Shown: positions 21,639-30,900 of the stretch, in pieces | How the letters are laid out: every line of letters starts with the position of its first letter | How positions within the stretch are numbered: position 1 is the stretch's first letter | DNA from: CAILUF01 sp964505265 | Lineage (GTDB): Bacteria > Pseudomonadota > Alphaproteobacteria > Rickettsiales > UBA1997 | Direction of reading: 5' to 3' | Assembly: GCA_964505265.1 (NCBI GenBank) | Contig: CAZDGN010000005.1 | Location: 53,548 to 117,547, forward strand | DNA: 64,000 bases | The notes under the pieces: generated by a model | Database searches by the model: none | What the model saw: only the letters and a program-made list of their open reading frames with translations | Told to the model about the DNA's origin: nothing | Translations under genes and position numbers: made by a program

Positions 21639-22393
21639 TGCTTAAATATCGAATAATCCCATGCCTTGATGTCAAAGACGGCAGAGTTGTTAAGGGTGTA
21701 AATTTTGAAAATTTGGTTGATAGTGGCGACGCCATCTCGCAAAGCCAATATTACTACGAGCAAGGTGCTGATGAATTATGCTTTCTCGATATCACCGCTT
21801 CCAAAGAAAATCGGGCGACCACCTTTGAAATGGTCAAAAAATTGGCGACCAAATGCTTTATTCCCCTTACTGTTGGCGGTGGTATTAGCAAAATTGAGGA
21901 TTTTTCAATTTTGTTAAATTGCGGCGCCGATAAAATTTCTATTAATTCAAGTGCCATAATCAATCCACAATTAATTACCGATGCTTCTAACAAATTTGGT
22001 TCACAAGCGGTGGTAGTTGCCATCGATGCCAAAAAAAATTCAAGTGGAGTTTACGAAATTTTCACTCATGGTGGCTCAAAGTCCACAGGAATCAATGCTT
22101 TGCAGTGGGCAATTCAAGTAGAAAAATTAGGTGCTGGCGAAATTTTACTTACCTCGATGGACAAGGACGGCACCAAATCTGGCTATGATTTAGAATTGAT
22201 AAAATTAATCACCTCGCAAGTAAAAATCCCATTAATTGCTTCGGGTGGAGTTGGCAGTTTGGAACATTTAGCTCAAGGTCTTCAAGCCGGCGCTTCAGCG
22301 GTTCTGGCGGCTTCGATTTTTCACTTCAAGCAACATTCCATTCGTGACGCCAAAGAGTTTTTACAAAAACAAAAATTAGCAGTAAGAGTCTAA
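21638..22393 (+). CDS. hisF: Imidazole glycerol phosphate synthase, cyclase subunit HisF
   Basis: The cyclase half of the HisH-HisF enzyme, forming IGP and AICAR in histidine synthesis. The 251-residue (beta-alpha)8 barrel has the catalytic Asp11 in IIPCLDVKDGRVVKGV and the second Asp in VVVAIDAKK. The phosphate-binding turns LTVGGGI and IASGGVG are present. No hisH, hisA or other his gene is beside it. It is coupled to cytochrome b561, an odd partner. It is probably a remnant of, or one scattered piece of, a histidine pathway. Confidence 0.95.
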   Translation: MLKYRIIPCLDVKDGRVVKGVNFENLVDSGDAISQSQYYYEQGADELCFLDITASKENRATTFEMVKKLATKCFIPLTVGGGISKIEDFSILLNCGADKISINSSAIINPQLITDASNKFGSQAVVVAIDAKKNSSGVYEIFTHGGSKSTGINALQWAIQVEKLGAGEILLTSMDKDGTKSGYDLELIKLITSQVKIPLIASGGVGSLEHLAQGLQAGASAVLAASIFHFKQHSIRDAKEFLQKQKLAVRV

Positions 22394-22484
22394 TTTTTTA
22401 ATAATTATAAATAATCCTTAGCTCTTTCGACTATAAAAATAATTTTTTAATCGAACAATTAAAGTTTTATAAAAAAATTTTAAA

Positions 22485-22513
22485 TTGAATATTTTTTTAA
22501 ATTAAGTTAAAAT
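22485..22513 (+). promoter_or_regulatory. Predicted promoter of the GmrSD-type gene
   Basis: -35 TTGAAT (22485-22490), a 17-base spacer, -10 TAAAAT (22508-22513), about 90 bases before the start codon. It suggests transcription independent of hisF. Confidence 0.4.
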
Positions 22514-22605
22514 TTTTGTGCAATCTAACACTGATAATAAAAAATTACCATATTATTAAGTTAAAACTACAAAAACTCAAAGCATAATATTAATTTAAAA
22601 ATTTT

Positions 22606-24306
22606 ATGACAGAATTATTTACACCAAGCAATGCATCCTTTAAAGACATCATCGGCAATGGCAAGAAATATAAAATCCCACCCTATCAAAGGGATTATTC
22701 ATGGTCAGAAGAAAATTGGGAAGATTTGTGGAATGATTTTTTATCGGTTGAAAAAACTGGCAATCCTCATTACACAGGCTCAATAGTTTTAAATAAAATT
22801 GATAAGGATGGAGATGAATATGAAGTAATTGATGGTCAACAAAGACTCACTACTCTTACAATATATGCGGTGTCAACAATATCAATATTGAAAGAATTGA
22901 TTAGCAAAAACATTGATGTTTCCGAAAATAATGTTAGAATAAATTTAATTGGAAGCGGATATATTGGCATTCAGGACATGACATCGCTTCTTTATACAAG
23001 CAAATTGACACTCAATAAAAACAATGATACCTTTTTTCAAGACTACATTTTAAGAATAAGAAATCCGATTTCATATAATAAATTAAAAGATTCTGAAAAA
23101 TCTTTATATGATTGTTATAATTATTTTAAAAATCAAATATCGCTTAAATTTAAGGAAGATGGCGAGAAAATGACAAATTTTTTAGATAATATTGTTGGTA
23201 AAAAAATGTTTTTTATTCGAATTGTGGTTGATGAAGACACCAATGCTTTTACCATCTTTGAAACTTTAAATGCTCGAGGAGTTGATTTAACAACGACAGA
23301 TTTAATAAAAAATTATTTATTTATAGTTTGCTCCAAATTACCTGAATCACAAATGGAGGTAATTGAAGATAAGTGGAATCTTTTGGTGCATCAAATTGGT
23401 CTTAAAGAATTTCCGATATTTCTTCGCTATTATTTAAATTCTAAACAAGAATTGGTTAGAAAAGATCGGCTTTTTAAATCAATAAAATCTGATATAAAAA
23501 ATACTCAAGATGTAATAGAATTATTAGATAAATTAACAGAAAAAGAGGTTTTATATAATGCCCTCAAAGACCCAAATGATGAATTGTGGAATGATTATGA
23601 TAACAAAACTGTAATTGTAAATTCATTGAAGGAATTAAAGCTTTTTGGTTCAACTCAGCAAATTCCATTATTATTTGCAATTCACGACAAATTAAAAGAT
23701 TTATTTCCGATAATATTACGCGATTTAGCTAGTCTAGTTTTTCGCTATAACACTATATGCAAAAAAAACCCAAATGAAATGGAGACTGTTTATAATAATA
23801 TTGCCCAGAAAATTTATAAATCTGAAATAACTGAAAAAAATCAAATTTATCAAAACCTAGAAAAAATATATGTTAACGACAAAGATTTCAAACAATCCTT
23901 CTCAGGGCGGGAAATATCTTCAAGCGGTAATAACAAAAGATTAATTAAATATATTTTGACCAAAATTGAAAATCAGGAAAGCGGATCCGATAATTCATGG
24001 GACGACTCAAGTTCAACAATAGAGCATATATTGCCTCAAAAACCTGATGATCAATGGGAGAACAACTTTAATAACAATGCTAGTAAATATATATTTAGAA
24101 TTGGAAATTACACTCTACTTGAAACCAAATTAAACAAAAAATGTGGCAATAATAATTACGAAATAAAGAAAAAAAGTTATATGGAAAGCAAATATTTAAT
24201 AACAAAAAAATATTGCTTAAAAGATGATTGGGATTCGGGAACCATCAATGAATATCAAGAAAAGCTAGCAAAAATTGCCAGCTCAGTTTGGAAAATCAGT
24301 TTTTAA
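22606..24306 (+). CDS. GmrSD-type DUF262/DUF1524 nuclease-like defence protein
   Basis: A 566-residue protein with the two-domain layout of GmrSD type IV restriction enzymes, which cut modified phage DNA. The N-terminal DUF262 (ParB/sulfiredoxin-like NTPase) carries IPPYQRDYSW (residues 24-33) and DGQQRLTTL (76-84). The C-terminal DUF1524 HNH-type nuclease carries STIEHILPQ with His474 and the later IGNYTLLETKLNKKCGNNNY. Both key motifs are intact, so it may be active. No modification enzyme is nearby, as expected for type IV. Other DUF262 families have different roles, so the target is uncertain. Confidence 0.87.
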   Translation: MTELFTPSNASFKDIIGNGKKYKIPPYQRDYSWSEENWEDLWNDFLSVEKTGNPHYTGSIVLNKIDKDGDEYEVIDGQQRLTTLTIYAVSTISILKELISKNIDVSENNVRINLIGSGYIGIQDMTSLLYTSKLTLNKNNDTFFQDYILRIRNPISYNKLKDSEKSLYDCYNYFKNQISLKFKEDGEKMTNFLDNIVGKKMFFIRIVVDEDTNAFTIFETLNARGVDLTTTDLIKNYLFIVCSKLPESQMEVIEDKWNLLVHQIGLKEFPIFLRYYLNSKQELVRKDRLFKSIKSDIKNTQDVIELLDKLTEKEVLYNALKDPNDELWNDYDNKTVIVNSLKELKLFGSTQQIPLLFAIHDKLKDLFPIILRDLASLVFRYNTICKKNPNEMETVYNNIAQKIYKSEITEKNQIYQNLEKIYVNDKDFKQSFSGREISSSGNNKRLIKYILTKIENQESGSDNSWDDSSSTIEHILPQKPDDQWENNFNNNASKYIFRIGNYTLLETKLNKKCGNNNYEIKKKSYMESKYLITKKYCLKDDWDSGTINEYQEKLAKIASSVWKISF

Positions 24307-24519
24307 GAACATATAAAGCTTGTACCAATTCAAAAAAAATTAATATTTTTTGAGATAATCTTTAAGAAGAAAATTAGAATTCAAAAATAATAAAATATAT
24401 TTATTTTCTCTAAATATTACACATTAAATAAAATATTTATATTATTCTATAGATTTAATTATAAATTAAATTTGTTTGATAGAAATATATAAAAAAATTT
24501 TTAATTTAATTTAATAGTT

Positions 24520-25032
24520 ATGCCGATGAAATCTCCAAGCCCTATAAACACCGAAGCGGATAAAATTAACCAAGGATTGCATTTTTCATCTCCAAAGCCC
24601 CAAACTGAACCAGCAAATATGGCTCCATACAAGTCTTTAGGAAGACACTCAATAAGCGGCGGAGAAATAAAAAGTATAGAAAGTATAGAAATTAGCGCTG
24701 TAAGCGAACCCTTTGAAAGTGAAAGGCTAACTATCAAAGAACCAATTTCACCCCATAAACCAACTATAGATATATCCGATATTAGGACTCGAGCTAGGCA
24801 ATTTATGAATAAAACTAGATCATTATCTGAGTTTTCCACCTTAAGAAGCGATTACATTTCTTCGTCAAAACAAAAAAGAGATTTATTAGATAGAGTTGAA
24901 CTTCAATTAAGATTTGACGGTCTTATGATTTTAGTCCCGTCTTCGACTTCGATTTCATTGCCAACAAGCCCTACAAATTCTCCAACTAAGCCATTTATAC
25001 ATAAATCAAGATCAGCCCCCGAATTAACATAA
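24520..25032 (+). CDS. Ser/Pro/Thr-rich hypothetical protein
   Basis: I do not recognise this 170-residue protein. It is rich in Ser, Pro, Thr and charged residues, has no hydrophobic segment, and looks largely disordered. Short related motifs recur: GRHSIS near 41, KTRSLSEFSTL near 97, and KSRSAPELT at the very end. The plus frame is preferred over the antisense ORF 24501-24839 because of the motifs, a start just after an AT-rich leader and a hairpin directly after the stop. A secreted effector or phosphorylated linker-like protein is possible but not shown. Confidence 0.55.
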   Translation: MPMKSPSPINTEADKINQGLHFSSPKPQTEPANMAPYKSLGRHSISGGEIKSIESIEISAVSEPFESERLTIKEPISPHKPTIDISDIRTRARQFMNKTRSLSEFSTLRSDYISSSKQKRDLLDRVELQLRFDGLMILVPSSTSISLPTSPTNSPTKPFIHKSRSAPELT

Positions 25033-25054
25033 ATAGTTAGAGAAACTATTTTTT
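25032..25054 (+). terminator. Predicted intrinsic terminator between convergent genes
   Basis: AATAGTT, AGAGA loop, AACTATT, then TTTT. It follows the Ser/Pro-rich gene's stop directly and reaches into the topA stop region, so it may act in both directions. Confidence 0.45.
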
Positions 25055-27541
25055 AGTTTTTTTAACACGACCATAACCACTAGATTTACCTCTAGGCTTT
25101 GCAGGAGAGGAAGCTTTTTTTTCTTGAACCTTGGCAATTACATCAACTGCACGATTGAGACCGATTTCCATAATGTCGTCATCCTTAACTGATGAGAATT
25201 TTTTGTCATGCAATAAATATGGACCAAATGGACCAATATTAGCAATAATTTTTTGCCCAGTTTCAGGGTGAATGCCTATTTCGCGAGGAAGTTCAAGCAA
25301 TTTAACCGCATAATTTAAATCGATATTTTCTAAATTAACATTTTTAGGAATCGAAATTCTTTTAGGTTTTTTAACTTTTGCTTTGGTGTCTTTTTTAGTA
25401 GATTTTTTAGTAGTTTTTTTTGCCTTTGCATCTTTTACTTCTTCTCTCTCTTCTTTCTCATCCTTAAGCACTTCTTCGCTTCCACTTAGCTCTAAATACG
25501 GACCATAAGGACCAATTTTTACTAAAATATCGAACCCAGTTTTCGGGTCTTTGCCTAAATTTTTTGGCTCAAATTGTGGCTTTAACTCGCCATTTTCAGT
25601 AGCTTGACCTTCTTCGCCAAAAATTTGCATAGTATGTTTACATTCTGGGTAATTTGAACAGCCAATAAATGACCCAAACTTACCAAGTCTAAGCCCTAAA
25701 GTGCCAGTTTTACAAGTTGGACAAGTGTTTTTTAATTTTCCCGCCTCATCTTTTCCAAAAATATGTTCACCAAATTTTTGATTCAAAACTTCTAGCACTT
25801 CAGAAAATGGCTTTTCCATAACTTCGGATATATTGCCATTAAAATCTTTCCAAAATTTTTTCAAAAATAATTTCCAATCCAGCTCGCCGTTAGAAATTAT
25901 ATCAAGCTCATCTTCAAGACCCGCAGTGTAGTCAAACTCGACATATTTTATAAAAAATTCCTTCAAAAAGGTGACTACAATTCTTCCTCTCTCTTCAGGG
26001 AAAAATCTTTTTTTATCAATTACCACATAACCACGATCTTGCAAAACCGAAATGATAGTGGCATAGGTCGAGGGTCTGCCAATGCCAAGCTCTTCCATTT
26101 TTTTTACCAAACTAGCTTCTGAATATCTGGGCGGAGGCTCAGTAAAATGCTGATATGGATTGACTTCAATTAATTTAACTTTTTCACCCGCCTTTAATTC
26201 TGGAAGAATTACTTTATCTTCATCATCATTATCGGCATTGTCATCAAAATCTTCGCGATAAATTTTATAAAAACCATCGAATTTGATGGTGGTTCCTATT
26301 GCTTTGCATTTTGCAAATTGAGGTATTGTTTGAATTTCGGCAATAACTTGGTCAAAAATAACTTCCGCCATTTGCGATGCAATTGCCCTTTTCCAAATTA
26401 AGCTATATAATGCAAATTGGTCGTTATCTAAATAATGACGAATAATTTCAGGATCATGCTGAAAATCCGCAGGACGAATAGCCTCGTGAGCCTCTTGGGC
26501 ATTTTTTACTTTGCTTTTAAAAACATTTGGTTGAGTTGGCAAATATTTTTCACCGTAATTTTTTTTGATTAAATTGCGGATAGAGGTTATAGCTTCTGGA
26601 GTTATCGAAATTGAGTCGGTTCGCATATAAGTAATTAGGCCTTGCGAAGTGCCCTGAATTTCAATGCCTTCATATAATTTCTGAGCAATCATCATAGTTT
26701 TACTAGCGGAAAAACCGAGCTTTCGAGCCGATTCTTGCTGAAGCGAAGAAGTGGTAAAAGGCGGATATGATTTTCTTTTGGTCTCTTTTTTTTGGACACT
26801 TAAAACTTCATATTCTTTATTCTCTAATTTTTGTTTTAATTCATTGGCTTGTTCTTGATTTACAAGAGAAAATTTTTCTAATTTTTTGTTATTTACTTCA
26901 AACAAATTTGCTACAAAACTAGTATTTTCATGAGTTTTAAGTCCGATTTTAATGTCCCAATATTCTTGCGAAATAAATTTTTCAATTTCTTCTTCACGGT
27001 CGCAAATCAAGCGCAAAGCAACTGACTGCACCCTGCCCGCCGACTTACTCCCCGGTAATTTTCGCCATAAAACTGGAGACAAGGTGAAGCCCACTAAATA
27101 ATCAAGAGCCCTTCTAGCTTGTTGGGCATTAACTAAATCCATATCGATTTGCCGTGGTTTTTGAATTGCTTCAAGCACTGAATTTTTGGTGATAGCATTG
27201 AAAACGACTCTTTCGATTTTTGTTGCCGACTTGATGGCTTTTTTGGCTTTTAAAACTTCAAGAATATGCCAAGCAATCGACTCTCCTTCACGATCTGGAT
27301 CGGGTGCTAAAATAATTTTTTCAACATTTTTGGCATTATCAACAATATTTTTAATATGGGTTTTAGACTTTAAAGAATCTTGGTAATTCATTTTAAAATC
27401 ATTATTTGGCTCAACCGAGCCATCTTTGCTTGGAAGGTCACGAATATGACCATAAGATGCCAAAACCTGATAATCTTTGCCAAGATATTTGCCAATGGTT
27501 TTGGCTTTTGCTGGAGATTCTACGATTAATAAATTTTTCAT
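25046..27541 (-). CDS. topA: DNA topoisomerase I
   Basis: Type IA enzyme that relaxes negative supercoils. The 831 residues begin with the TOPRIM domain (LLIVESPAKAKTIGKYLG, later PDPDREGESIAWH). The active-site Tyr lies in GLITYMRTDS. A four-Cys zinc motif CPTC with CSNYPEC is at about 605-640. Two repeated C-terminal GPYGPYLEL / GPFGPYLL units follow, with Lys-rich linkers. It lies 4 bases after infA and is probably co-transcribed. Confidence 0.97.
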   Translation of the reverse strand: MKNLLIVESPAKAKTIGKYLGKDYQVLASYGHIRDLPSKDGSVEPNNDFKMNYQDSLKSKTHIKNIVDNAKNVEKIILAPDPDREGESIAWHILEVLKAKKAIKSATKIERVVFNAITKNSVLEAIQKPRQIDMDLVNAQQARRALDYLVGFTLSPVLWRKLPGSKSAGRVQSVALRLICDREEEIEKFISQEYWDIKIGLKTHENTSFVANLFEVNNKKLEKFSLVNQEQANELKQKLENKEYEVLSVQKKETKRKSYPPFTTSSLQQESARKLGFSASKTMMIAQKLYEGIEIQGTSQGLITYMRTDSISITPEAITSIRNLIKKNYGEKYLPTQPNVFKSKVKNAQEAHEAIRPADFQHDPEIIRHYLDNDQFALYSLIWKRAIASQMAEVIFDQVIAEIQTIPQFAKCKAIGTTIKFDGFYKIYREDFDDNADNDDEDKVILPELKAGEKVKLIEVNPYQHFTEPPPRYSEASLVKKMEELGIGRPSTYATIISVLQDRGYVVIDKKRFFPEERGRIVVTFLKEFFIKYVEFDYTAGLEDELDIISNGELDWKLFLKKFWKDFNGNISEVMEKPFSEVLEVLNQKFGEHIFGKDEAGKLKNTCPTCKTGTLGLRLGKFGSFIGCSNYPECKHTMQIFGEEGQATENGELKPQFEPKNLGKDPKTGFDILVKIGPYGPYLELSGSEEVLKDEKEEREEVKDAKAKKTTKKSTKKDTKAKVKKPKRISIPKNVNLENIDLNYAVKLLELPREIGIHPETGQKIIANIGPFGPYLLHDKKFSSVKDDDIMEIGLNRAVDVIAKVQEKKASSPAKPRGKSSGYGRVKKTKK

Positions 27542-27545
27542 TTAA

Positions 27546-27764
27546 TTATACATTTCGTCTAACGATACGCCCTTTGGAAAGGTCGTAGGTGGTCATTTCT
27601 ATCTCGACTTTATCACCCTTTAAAATTCGAATTTTATTTTTACGAATTTTGCCTGAAGCATGAGCAATTATAACATGTCCATTTTCAAGCTCGACCTTAA
27701 AAATAGTATTTGGCAACACTTCAACCACTATTCCATTCATTGAAAGTAAATCTTCTTTGGGCAT
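27546..27764 (-). CDS. infA: Translation initiation factor IF-1
   Basis: A 72-residue S1/OB-fold protein that binds the ribosomal A site during initiation. It is full length, with MNGIVVEVLPN, FKVELENGHVIIAHASGKIRK and the C-terminal DLSKGRIVRR typical of the family. It is the promoter-proximal gene of the infA-topA pair and diverges from the giant AAA+ gene across 200 bases of very AT-rich sequence. Confidence 0.97.
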   Translation of the reverse strand: MPKEDLLSMNGIVVEVLPNTIFKVELENGHVIIAHASGKIRKNKIRILKGDKVEIEMTTYDLSKGRIVRRNV

Positions 27765-27964
27765 AATTTTAGTTTTAAATTTTGAAGCTTTTAGATGTAA
27801 AAAACTTTTTATATTGGTAATGTTATTTTAATTTCAACTAAAAGTAAAATCAAATTTAAAAAATTTATACACTTTTATGTTAAATAGTTATTAAATATTG
27901 TTATTTGATTGAATATTGTCATTAGGTGTGATAAGATATGTTTATTTAATTTGTTTAAAATAAA

Positions 27965-30900
27965 ATGAGAAAAAATCAGCTTAGACCTTCAGATTATATT
28001 CCAACAGAACAAGAAATTCGTGATGCATTTTTCAGAGATTTTTACAAGGAATCTAAAGTTAATAATCCCGATCCAAATTCTTGTTTTCATCCAGATAATG
28101 CAATTGGCAATAGCAGTAAAGCATTCCAGGCTTCGACCTCCCCTGAAGCACAAAAAATAAAGAAAAAAATTTATGTTTCTGGAAATAATGTTGCAATACC
28201 TAAAAATTGGGAATACCAAGAAATTTTAAGGAATCTTCAAAACTTAATAAATTTAGGTTTTGAAGTTTTTTTTGTATGTGATGATGAGATTCTAAAGCTA
28301 GAATCAATAACTAATGATAAAATTAAATTTTCAAATAACAAACTTGGGAAAATTAATAATTATTCAATTAATATTATTTCGTATAATGAAAATAAAATAA
28401 AAAAATTATCACAAAAATCAGATCAAGAAATTCTTGATAAGCACCAACTTGTTGCTGATGATTCATATTTTTTAACTCAAAAAGAATTAAAAGATATTGA
28501 TATGGATTATAATCAGAAATATCTAACCGCTAGGTTAGGAATGCGCAGTAGATGTGCATATGATGATGGAAGTTATTTTGATTTAGAGAATTTTGTTTCT
28601 GATTTAGATTATTTTTTCGAAAAACATCCCGAAAAAAAATCGGCAATAAAAAAGTATTTCGAAGATTATTATATTGAGATTGAAAAACCCCTGAACTTTG
28701 AATATAATGAGCAGAAGCATAAAAAGGCAATGATTGGTTTTTTAGAAAAAATTTCAGAAATTGTAGAAATTAGAATATTTTCAGCATTTTTCGAATCAGG
28801 TTCTGACAGTTTTTTTAAAGAATGCCATTCAACTATACTTACATCAGAAATAATTACTAATTATAAAAAATCCCAAGATGAACAAAGTTCTATCAATTCA
28901 ATAAATATTAAAAAAAATCAAAATTCTTTATATCTTGGCAATGGAAATAGTAATACCGATATTTCAACACAAGATAATAGTCAATTTGAGCTTAAAAAAA
29001 TTGGAAGCAAAATTAAAGGTGATGCATTGATCAGACCTAGAATTGCAGCATATAAATTAAATATAAAAACCAACTCAGGTCCTGACTCCCAATTTTTTGA
29101 AGAAATTTCTGCAACAGAATTTACTATTCTTGAAAAACAACCAACCCTATTATATGTCACCAGTGAAAACACCTCACTCAAGAAAAATATTTTTCAATTC
29201 GATGATTTTGAATTAAAAAACGCAGTTAAAACCAGATTATATTCGGTTAACAGCGAAGAGGAATTACTAAATTATCAAATTAATTCAACATCTTCAATAA
29301 GCCCACAAATTAATTTTTTCAAGGGTGATGATGGTTTTTATTATGCCCAATCAAATCAAGATTGCTCAATTACTTATCAAGTTGGTTTTGATGAAGCTAA
29401 TTATAGAAAATTAGAAAAAGGGAAGGTTTTTTTGGAATCTGATTTTGGAGATAGGACTGGCGATAATTTATCTGCAAATTCTAAAATAAAATCAGCAATC
29501 GATATTTTAAATAAATATCAAGGACAGGATCATTTCACTGATTCAGTAAAATCTGAAGAATACTCTTTACCTAAGTTTACAAATAAAGAAAAATTTGCGG
29601 AAGATTTGTATACATTATCAAAGCAAGGATCATGCTCACATAGAACTCTGGCCATTGCCCATCAATTTGAAAAAAATGGTCTAAAATCAGGTGAAGATTA
29701 CAGAATTATTAATATTGAAAAAACTCATATTTTAGTTGAAATAAAAGGTTATGATGGAAAATTTTATCAAGTTGATCTTGGTGGTCAAGAGGCTGAAATT
29801 ACAATCAAAAAAAATAGTCAAGAAGCTTCAACCTCGGTCTCTTTTCCTTCAGCAGCTCCAACCCCAATTAGCCTTGCAGAAGCATCATTGATAAAAGCTA
29901 TAGATAAACAAACAACAATGCAGAAAATTGATGAACTCGAAACATTTAAAAATAAAATTCTCAAAGAAAAATCCAAAAACATCTTAATTCAAACTTCTGA
30001 AATTGAAAATTGCACAAATTTTTTAATAAAACAATCTAAACAGGCAGAATCTAAAAAGACAAAAATATTTCAAGCTAACTCACCTCTAGATTTAAAAATT
30101 AATACTAAATCCCTAGAAATATCAAGGGAACTTGACTTTAGTAATGTCAAAATTTCCGACGAAACTCCTTTCTCAAAATTTTTGGCTCAGGCAAAATCAA
30201 ATCCAAATGAAAATTATCAATTAATAATTAATTGGGAGAATTTTACTCCAAATCAAAGAGTTGCTTTTAACACCCTTTTTGATAGTAGCAATAGATCAGT
30301 TAATCAACAAGAAATTCCAAATAATATCCAAATTATTGCCGTAGAAAAACCTAAAGAAATTAAGGATCCTTCAGTTTTATCACGTTTTGATAAAAAAATA
30401 GCCTTGAGTTTAGATTTACAAAAGCAAATTGAGCAAGAATTACAAGCAAGAGCTGGATCTACTGAATCCATTACCAAGGAAACCGAAATTAAATCTTTTG
30501 ATTTAGAAGGCGATCCTGATTGGCAAGGTAAACTTTTTGGAAAAATCAAACTTAATGGCGATAATTTAGTTTATGAAAAAAGTGAATTTGTTGAATCTTT
30601 AGAGGATTTCACTTCTTCAAGCAAAGCTTCAGAAACTCAAGCCGATATTCAGGCGGATATTCAGGCGGATATTCAGGCGGATATTAAATTTGAATTCAAA
30701 AATATCGATAAAGAAAATGCCTATAAATTGCAATCCCTACTCAATCTTTCTAAAGCTCGAGGTTTTATCGAATATCATGGTTATAAAATTAAATTACCAG
30801 AAAATTTACAATTTTCTTTTAGCGATGAGCAATTTGATTTTGCCTCTTTGAGACCTTCAAGCTCAAATCCTTCAAGCACACATTCTGTGACTACCGATTT

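Noticed and set aside
24501..24839. Minus-strand 112-residue hydrophobic ORF
   Set aside because: It is antisense to the Ser/Pro-rich ORF and has no family resemblance. Its hydrophobicity follows from reading Ser/Glu/Lys codons backwards.
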